A stretch of 18,859 nucleotides of DNA, taken from assembly GCA_030608245.1 (NCBI GenBank), contig JAUWEO010000010.1:1-18859 (forward strand). Reading direction: 5' to 3'. The notes beneath the pieces are model-generated. The model had not been told where the DNA came from. It did not search any database and worked only from the letters and a program-made list of their open reading frames with translations. The translations under genes and the position numbers were made by a program. This document shows positions 14,112 through 18,859 of this stretch, piece after piece; the first letter of the stretch is position 1, and each line of letters opens with the position of its first letter. The DNA comes from Candidatus Latescibacterota bacterium. GTDB lineage: Bacteria; Latescibacterota; MVCY01.

Positions 14112-15059
14112 GTGGCGTTTGAAATCCCCAAGATCACCTATTCAGGAGAGATAAAAGAGATTACCCTCGGGCAGGGTGATCGGGCGGTAACCGTGGGAAA
14201 GGAGACCACTTACCCATTTCATCTGTTTGAGGGGGAGATACTCCATCTGCCCTCTATTGCCATGGAGGTTTACGATTGTCCGCCCCAGGAATGGCCGCCG
14301 GCAGCCGTGGAGCCCTTCGAGGATGTGCTGGAGGATCCAGTGGCCTGGGCCCAGAAGTGCATAAATCAGTACGAAGCCGAATTGATCTGCCTTCAGCTTC
14401 TCAGCGCCGACCCCAACGGACTTAACAGGCCGGCCGATCAGATAGTGCCTGCGGTCAAACAGGTGGCTGATAGCATAGATGTCCCGTTGATCGTCTGGGG
14501 ATGCAAAAACGACGAGAAGGACGCTGAGGTCCTCAGAGGAGTCGCCGAGGCCTGCGAGGGCAAAAATCTGGTGCTGGGACCGGTGGGAGAGGAAAACTAT
14601 AAACAAATAGGGGCAGCTGCTATTGCCTACAGACATACCATAGCCGCCTCCACCCCTATTGACATAAACCTCGCTAAACAACTGAATATCCTTTTGGGCG
14701 ATCTGGGCGTACCAGACGAGAAGATCGTGGTTGACCCTACCACCGGCGGTTTGGGCTACGGCATAGAGTACACCTACTCGGTTATGGAACGAGACAGGAT
14801 AGCAGCCCTGGCCCAGCAGGATAAGAAACTGCAATTTCCGATGATCTGTGACCTGGCAAAAGAGGTGTGGAAGGTGAAAGAGGTGCAGATCAAAGAGGAT
14901 GAGGACCCTAAACTCGGCGACCAGGGAAAACGGGGAATTCTGATGGAGGCAGTGACCGCTATGCTGTTGCTGTTGGCTGGAGCAGATGTGCTGGTTATGA
15001 GACATCCGGAGGCAATAAGCTTAGTGCGGAGTATGGTAAATAAGCTATCAGGTCGCTAA
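14112..15059 (+). CDS. acsD: CODH/ACS delta subunit (corrinoid Fe-S protein small subunit) AcsD
   Basis: 315 residues, the usual length. The family's TIM-barrel pattern is clear: HLPSIAMEVYDCPPQEWPPA (about 45-64), then ELICLQLLSADPNG, PLIVWGCKNDEKDAEVL, and KIVVDPTTGGLGYGIEYTYS near 207-226. The C-terminus, GADVLVMRHPEAISLVRSMV, is also typical. It forms the heterodimer with AcsC that carries the methyl-cobamide between methyltetrahydrofolate and acetyl-CoA synthase. The start is GTG at 14112, preceded by AAAGGAGAG with good spacing. acsC is not in the window, so it probably follows acsB beyond the right edge. Confidence 0.95.
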   Translation: MAFEIPKITYSGEIKEITLGQGDRAVTVGKETTYPFHLFEGEILHLPSIAMEVYDCPPQEWPPAAVEPFEDVLEDPVAWAQKCINQYEAELICLQLLSADPNGLNRPADQIVPAVKQVADSIDVPLIVWGCKNDEKDAEVLRGVAEACEGKNLVLGPVGEENYKQIGAAAIAYRHTIAASTPIDINLAKQLNILLGDLGVPDEKIVVDPTTGGLGYGIEYTYSVMERDRIAALAQQDKKLQFPMICDLAKEVWKVKEVQIKEDEDPKLGDQGKRGILMEAVTAMLLLLAGADVLVMRHPEAISLVRSMVNKLSGR

Positions 15060-15182
15060 AATAACTGAGGGGTTTTGACGAGTATGTTCCCAGTAGATGA
15101 TATACTACGTTGTACTACTAACCTGCGAAACGTTGTTTTTTTGACAAGGTTTTCCGTAGCAACCGCAAAGTTCGCAGAGTAG

Positions 15183-15247
15183 GCGCAGGGAACGCAAAGA
15201 AGGAAGCTCACTTCGCGACCTTTGCGCCTTCTTTGGGTTCTTTGCGA
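15183..15247. repeat. Imperfect palindrome of the 'cgcaaag' family
   Basis: Arms 15183-15203 (GCGCAGGGAACGCAAAGAAGG) and 15227-15247 pair at 17 of 21 positions. The stretch from 15163 also contains further copies of the word CGCAAAG or its relatives (ACCGCAAAGTTCGCAGAG). It fills most of the 267-bp gap between acsD and cooS. A short minus-strand reading frame over it is a by-product of the repeat. It may be a small non-autonomous mobile or REP-like element. Confidence 0.6.
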
Positions 15248-15326
15248 TTATCGTTTGCAGCTTGCTGCGCTGTGTTCTATGTGATAAGAATATTGACAAT
15301 ACATCTTTCAGGAAAGGAAGACAGTG

Positions 15327-17261
15327 ATGACAGACAGCGAAAAGAGCATTGATAGGACAGTAGAATCCTTGCTACAGAAAGCCAAGCAAGATGAGGTAGA
15401 GCTTGTCTGGGACAGGTTGGAACTTCAACTGCCTCAATGTAAATTTGGACAACAGGGTGTCTGTTGTAAGATTTGCGCTATGGGTCCCTGCCGGATTACT
15501 AAGAAAGCAGAATTCGGTGTTTGTGGGGCCACAGCCGAGACTATTGCCGCCCGCAACTTTATTCGGATGGTCGCCAGTGGAGCGGCTGCCCACTCTGATC
15601 ATGGTCGAGGAGTGGCATTAACTTTGCTTGCTTTGGCCAACGGCGAGGCTTCCGATTATAAGATCAAAGATGAACAGAAACTCATAGCAGTTGCCCTGGA
15701 TTTCGGGATTGAGGTAGGAGAGAGAAATACCGAGGAGATACTCAAGGATGTGGCGAAGGTGGTGTTAGCAGAATTTGGAAATCAAGAGGGAGAAATCCAT
15801 TACCTCAAAAAGGCCCCACTGAGGCGGCAGGAACTCTGGCGTAAACAGGGAATCGCCCCTCGGGGTATAGACCGCGAGATCGTGGAGATTATGCACAGAA
15901 CCCATATGGGCGTTGACCATGACCCGGAACACCTTCTGCGTCAGGGGATGCGCGCTTCGTTGGGAGATGGTTGGGGCGGTTCTATGCTGGCTACCGATGT
16001 TCAGGATATCCTCTTTGGCACCCCTGAACCTATTCTGGGCGAGGCCAACCTAGGCACTCTGAGTGAAGACGAGGTGAATATTATTGTCCACGGCCATGAA
16101 CCCTTACTTTCGGAAATGATTGTGGTGGCAGCTCAAGACAAAGAACTGTTAGATTTAGCCAAGCAGAAGGGCGCTCAGGGGATAAATATCACAGGGATGT
16201 GTTGCACTGGACTTGAAATACTGATGCGTCATGAAATTCCCATAGCGGGCAATTTCCTTCAGCAGGAGTTGGCTGTGGTTACCGGAGCGGTTGAGGCTGT
16301 AGTAGTGGACATCCAGTGTATTATGCCCGCCCTGGCCAATGTGGCCCAATGCTACCATACCAAGATCATCAGCACCTCTCCAATAGCTAAATTTCCTGGA
16401 ACGACATACATAGAGTTCGATGAGGAGAATGCCCTGGAGATGGCAAAGAGAATTGTGAGAATAGCGGTAGAGAACTTCCCCAACCGCCTTGGTAAAGTGG
16501 CTATCCCGCAGGAAAAGATGGAACATATATCCGGGTTCAGTTATGAAACCATCAACTATCTTTTGGGCGGGGTCTACCGGGCCTCTGTCCGACCGCTTAA
16601 TGATAACATCATCAATGGGAGAATAAGAGGAGTGGCTGGAGTGGTGGGATGTAATAATCCTAAAGTGAGATACGACTGGGTGCATATCGAGTTAGTTAAG
16701 GAGCTTATCAAAAATGATGTGGCGGTCCTTCAGACCGGTTGCTCGGCCATAGCCTGTGCTAAGGAAGGTCTGATGATACCGGAGGCAGCAGCCCGGTTCG
16801 CCGGAGCCGGGCTGAGGGAAGTCTGTGAGGCGGTGGGAATACCACCGGTGCTCAATATGGGTTCCTGTGTGGACAATTCCCGGATACTTATCGCCGCCTC
16901 AGCGATGGTGAAAGAGGGGGGATTAGGAGATGACCTCAGCGACCTGCCTGTTGCCGGGGCTGCTCCGGAGTGGATGAGTGAGAAGGCTATCTCTATCGGT
17001 CAGTATTTCGTGGCCTCTGGGGTATTCACGGTGTTCGGTGTTACCTGGCCGACTTTGGGTGCTGAGGAGACGACCCGGATTTTGTTTGAAAAGATGGAAG
17101 GTATTGCCGGAGCCAACTGGGCCTTTGAGCCTGACCCGATAGAAGCGGCCAAGCTCATAATCGCTCACATTGACGGAAAGCGCAAGGCATTAGGTATAGA
17201 CAAGGCCAGGGAGAGGGTGCTGTTTGATATGGCCAAGCGGCGGGAACTGGAGGCGGTGTAG
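15327..17261 (+). CDS. cooS: Ni-Fe carbon monoxide dehydrogenase catalytic subunit CooS/AcsA
   Basis: 644 residues from ATG at 15327. AGGAAG lies 6 bases before it, while a GTG at 15324 would be too close. It interconverts CO and CO2. Cys38 and Cys46 fit the D-cluster shared by the dimer, and Cys47/50/55/66 in GVCCKICAMGPCRI fit the B-cluster. C-cluster ligands are visible as VHGH (254-257), the CC pair at 292-293, Cys331 (VDIQCIMPA), Cys442 (VVGCNNPK), Cys472 (QTGCSAIACAKEG) and Cys514 (MGSCVDNS). All the expected ligands are present, so the enzyme should be active. Together with acsD and acsB nearby it probably serves carbon fixation or acetyl-CoA cleavage. It ends at 17261 directly before a scar of gene relics. 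Confidence 0.97.
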   Translation: MTDSEKSIDRTVESLLQKAKQDEVELVWDRLELQLPQCKFGQQGVCCKICAMGPCRITKKAEFGVCGATAETIAARNFIRMVASGAAAHSDHGRGVALTLLALANGEASDYKIKDEQKLIAVALDFGIEVGERNTEEILKDVAKVVLAEFGNQEGEIHYLKKAPLRRQELWRKQGIAPRGIDREIVEIMHRTHMGVDHDPEHLLRQGMRASLGDGWGGSMLATDVQDILFGTPEPILGEANLGTLSEDEVNIIVHGHEPLLSEMIVVAAQDKELLDLAKQKGAQGINITGMCCTGLEILMRHEIPIAGNFLQQELAVVTGAVEAVVVDIQCIMPALANVAQCYHTKIISTSPIAKFPGTTYIEFDEENALEMAKRIVRIAVENFPNRLGKVAIPQEKMEHISGFSYETINYLLGGVYRASVRPLNDNIINGRIRGVAGVVGCNNPKVRYDWVHIELVKELIKNDVAVLQTGCSAIACAKEGLMIPEAAARFAGAGLREVCEAVGIPPVLNMGSCVDNSRILIAASAMVKEGGLGDDLSDLPVAGAAPEWMSEKAISIGQYFVASGVFTVFGVTWPTLGAEETTRILFEKMEGIAGANWAFEPDPIEAAKLIIAHIDGKRKALGIDKARERVLFDMAKRRELEAV

Positions 17262-17391
17262 GAGAGTGATGAGCTGTTCGAGAGGAAGATGCAGCAGCTC
17301 ACAGCCAAGCCGGATGAGCAGTTTGCGGCGAGTACAAAATTGGAGGGCGAAATACGACGGGACCTTAAAAGGGACTGGTTATGGCCGTTAA
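17262..17391 (+). pseudogene. C-terminal relic of a type I restriction methylase (HsdM-like)
   Basis: Reading on from the cooS stop in the same frame gives ESDELFERKMQQLTAKPDEQ, then FAASTKLEGEIRRDLK. This resembles the end of type I N6-adenine methylases (…MxxLTxxLxEQFxxSxxLExxIRxNLxGxGY). After DLK the frame must drop one base in AAAAGGG (17367-17373). It then reads KGTGYGR and a stop (TAA at 17389-17391), the normal family ending. That stop overlaps the ATG of the following ORF6N relic by 11 bases, as in intact operons. The 5' part of the gene is absent. The match is recalled from the family and not aligned by program. Confidence 0.6.
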
Positions 17392-17711
17392 GCAAGGCGT
17401 TATTCCCGTTGAACGCATAGAGAAACGCATTTTCTTTCTCCGCGGACAAAAAGTGATGTTAAGCACTGACTTAGCAGAGTTGTATCAAGTTGAACCACGC
17501 ATACTGGTTCAAACTGTAAAACGGAACATCGATCGGTTCCCTGAAGACTTTATGTTTCAACTGATGCAGGAAGAATTTGCCAACTTGAAATCACAAATCG
17601 TGATTTCAAGTTGAGGTGGTCTTCGATGCTATCCGTGAACTGATGACACCCCCAGAACCAAAACGCCGTCGGATTGGGTTTTGCTCAGATAAGTCAGGAA
17701 ATGAAGGCTGA
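17381..17711 (+). pseudogene. ORF6N-domain protein gene, internally deleted
   Basis: The first 77 codons encode the ORF6N domain (VERIEKRIFFLRGQKVMLST, DLAELYQVEPRILVQTVKRN, FPEDFMFQL, NLKSQIVISS), a family found in phages and next to type I restriction genes. Reading stops at TGA 17612-17614, where intact members have Trp (SSWGG). In the +1 frame from 17616, VVFDAIRELMTPPEPKRRRI appears, which is the usual C-terminal end of the same family, running to TGA at 17709-17711. The middle of the gene, roughly 80-100 codons, is therefore missing. Intact members have an unknown role, often thought to be regulatory. This copy is very unlikely to be functional. Confidence 0.8.
17581..17613. repeat. Perfect 14-bp inverted repeat
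   Basis: CAACTTGAAATCAC (17581-17594) and its exact reverse complement (17600-17613) flank a five-base loop. It encodes the conserved NLKSQIVISS of the ORF6N domain, so the symmetry may partly reflect conserved codons. It ends right at the deletion junction of that gene. Confidence 0.75.
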
Positions 17712-17751
17712 ATCAAAAGGATGTCCACCACCCACCGAGTCGGTGTGGCCG

Positions 17752-17817
17752 GCCCTGCCTGCTGCTGGGGTTGCTCCCGAGTGGATAGGCGAGAAGGATA
17801 TTAAAACAGGGAATTAC
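17752..17817 (+). pseudogene. Fragment of a second cooS gene
   Basis: The bases 17752-17802 match 16941-16991 inside cooS at 41 of 51 positions without gaps. Translated, they read ALPAAGVAPEWIGEKDI against DLPVAGAAPEWMSEKAI in CooS. The likeness continues weakly (KTGNY against SIGQY) and then ends. Only about 20 codons remain. This is a relic of a duplicated or replaced CODH gene. It lies 24 bp before the rubrerythrin start. Confidence 0.7.
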
Positions 17818-17840
17818 AGAATAATATGGAGGCAAATAAA

Positions 17841-18377
17841 ATGGCAAGTTTAAAAGGAACAAAGACAGAAAAGAATCTATCAGAGGCATTTGCAGGCGAG
17901 TCGCAGGCAAGAAACAAATATACCTATTTTGCCTCAGCGGCAAGAAAAGAAGGTTATGAACAAATGGCCTCAATATTTCTTGAAACTGCCGAGAACGAAA
18001 AAGAACATGCAGAACTCCATTTCAGGAAATTGAATGGGATAGGAAACACGATCGATAATCTGAAAGCTGCTGCAAGGGGAGAAAATTTTGAATGGACCGA
18101 TATGTATCCCCGCATGGCAAAAGAAGCTCGCAATGAAGGGTTTGAGGAAATCGCGGTGCTATTTGAAGGTATTGCCAGGATAGAAAAAGAACATGAAGAA
18201 CGCTACCAGAAATTACTAAAAAATCTCGAAGATGGCACGGTTTTCAAAAAAGATGGTAAAGTATACTGGAAGTGCAGGAACTGCGGACATATTCACGAGG
18301 GAACTGAAGCTCCCGAGCAGTGTCCAGTTTGTGCGCATCCGAGGGCATATTTCGAGCTGTTGAACAAGAATTATTGA
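17841..18377 (+). CDS. rbr: Rubrerythrin
   Basis: 178 residues from ATG at 17841, which has GGAGG 8 bases upstream. An earlier in-frame ATG (17826) is part of the ribosome site region and is unlikely. The N-terminal ferritin-like diiron domain shows FAGESQARNKY (Glu20), ETAENEKEH (Glu53, His56), KEARNEGFEE (Glu95) and IARIEKEHEERY. A rubredoxin domain follows, with cysteines at 145, 148, 161 and 164 (CRNCG, CPVC). It reduces hydrogen peroxide in the cytoplasm of anaerobes. It stands between cooS and acsB, whose metal clusters are very oxygen-sensitive, so a protective role with these enzymes is plausible. The gap to acsB is 63 bp. Confidence 0.97.
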   Translation: MASLKGTKTEKNLSEAFAGESQARNKYTYFASAARKEGYEQMASIFLETAENEKEHAELHFRKLNGIGNTIDNLKAAARGENFEWTDMYPRMAKEARNEGFEEIAVLFEGIARIEKEHEERYQKLLKNLEDGTVFKKDGKVYWKCRNCGHIHEGTEAPEQCPVCAHPRAYFELLNKNY

Positions 18378-18440
18378 AGGCACAATGTTGCCAACAACAC
18401 AGCATCCCGCTAATTTCCAAACATAAGGAGGAGCTGCAAG

Positions 18441-18859
18441 ATGTCCAAGCTTATCTGCGCAGCAGGCATAAGAGGAGCACACCGGATAGTTGAACAGGCG
18501 GAGGAGAAATGGAAGCAGGCTATGGACAGGTGGGGTCCTGAGCAAGAGGTGGCATTTCCCAATACTGGCTATTATCTGCCGGTGATCTACGGCATCTTGG
18601 GGGTGCCTGTCAAAACCATCGGCGATATGGAACCGGTGCTGGAGCGGTGCAGGTCCCTTCTGCCCCCTCCGGTGAGGGAGAAGGTCTGGCTTCCTTATCT
18701 TGCACCCGCCTTGGATGCAGGAATGGCCACATTCTTCGCCGAGGAGCTCATCGAGGCGATAAGATATCAGGAAACCCCCGATTTCTATACTAAACAGGAA
18801 GATCCGCTGGATAGCAATATCTGGCTGGGAGCGGCCGATGACGTTATCTTAAGAAAACG
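18441..18859 (+). CDS. acsB: Acetyl-CoA synthase (CODH/ACS beta/alpha subunit) AcsB, 5' part only
   Basis: ATG at 18441 follows AAGGAGGAG with about 7 bases spacing. The frame is open to the right edge (139 codons). The N-terminus (SKLICAAGIRGAHRIVEQAE, EVAFPNTGYYLPVIYGILG, VREKVWLPYLAPALDAGMAT, FFAEELIEAIRY) is typical of the first domain of bacterial acetyl-CoA synthase, which binds CODH and forms the gas tunnel. The A-cluster cysteines lie far downstream and are outside the window. The protein joins CO, the methyl group from the corrinoid protein, and CoA into acetyl-CoA. The presence of the N-terminal domain points to the bacterial form, since archaeal CdhC lacks it. Confidence 0.95.
   Translation, partial: MSKLICAAGIRGAHRIVEQAEEKWKQAMDRWGPEQEVAFPNTGYYLPVIYGILGVPVKTIGDMEPVLERCRSLLPPPVREKVWLPYLAPALDAGMATFFAEELIEAIRYQETPDFYTKQEDPLDSNIWLGAADDVILRK

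Noticed and set aside
14142..15005. 287-residue minus-strand frame opposite acsD
   Set aside because: It is the complement of a well-supported gene and its product has no recognisable family.
15293..15298. TTGACA just upstream of cooS
   Set aside because: A -10 at the right distance would fall inside the ribosome binding site and start codon region, so it cannot serve cooS with a normal leader.
15105..15299. 64-residue minus-strand frame between acsD and cooS
   Set aside because: It is read through the 'cgcaaag' palindrome (SLRSLRLLCELCG pattern), a well-known artefact of such repeats, with no ribosome site.
17725..17750. Small inverted repeat CACCG-AGT-CGGTG in the scar
   Set aside because: A five-base stem with no T-run or neighbouring signal is expected by chance.
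1..18859. CRISPR array, tRNA or rRNA genes
   Set aside because: I saw no regularly spaced direct repeats, no tRNA-like cloverleaf with a GGTTCRA loop, and no rRNA sequence on either strand.

Overview
The window looks like a piece of the chromosome of a strictly anaerobic, probably uncultured bacterium that uses the Wood-Ljungdahl (CODH/acetyl-CoA synthase) pathway and has a V/A-type rotary ATPase instead of an F-type one in this locus. Typical bacterial signals (Shine-Dalgarno sites, one perfect sigma-70 promoter, a PTS EIIA domain, a lipoprotein signal) argue for Bacteria rather than Archaea. I cannot fix the phylum from sequence alone. Wood-Ljungdahl genes, a V-ATPase, a GlmU-like sugar nucleotidyltransferase and 'cgcaaag / accacagag' intergenic palindromes would suit several candidate phyla (Omnitrophota, Aerophobota, Planctomycetota-like), but this is a guess.

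Layout. From position 12592 leftwards everything is on the minus strand. In transcription order: V-ATPase subunits C-F-A-B-D (12592-7300, very tightly packed); a RelE/ParE-type toxin-antitoxin pair (7156-6672); tRNA methyltransferase TrmO (6610-6125); a 41-codon relic that looks like the first part of a CBS domain (6093-5968); a transport-regulation cluster of PTS EIIA-like protein, PII-like protein and CPA2 cation/proton antiporter (5889-3775); a DUF362 protein with two 4Fe-4S clusters; an unrecognised lipoprotein; NagB; and the start of a GlmU-like sugar nucleotidyltransferase that runs off the left edge.

From 12892 rightwards everything is on the plus strand: a consensus promoter with a palindrome at the expected transcription start, then cooC, an undescribed 59-residue ORF, acsD, cooS, a 560-bp scar, rubrerythrin, and the first 139 codons of acsB. 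CooC matures the nickel site, CooS makes CO from CO2 (or the reverse), AcsD is part of the corrinoid protein that carries the methyl group, and AcsB joins methyl, CO and CoA.

The least ordinary parts are: (1) the scar between cooS and rubrerythrin, which I read as the frameshifted C-terminus of a type I restriction HsdM, an internally deleted ORF6N-domain gene, and a 3' fragment of a second cooS copy; (2) the 59-residue ORF with an excellent ribosome binding site between cooC and acsD; (3) the 0.4-kb divergent region between the V-ATPase and CODH/ACS operons, which has a perfect promoter and two terminator-like hairpins that face each other although no genes converge there; (4) a V-ATPase operon that starts at subunit C, with no I, K or E subunit genes in this window.
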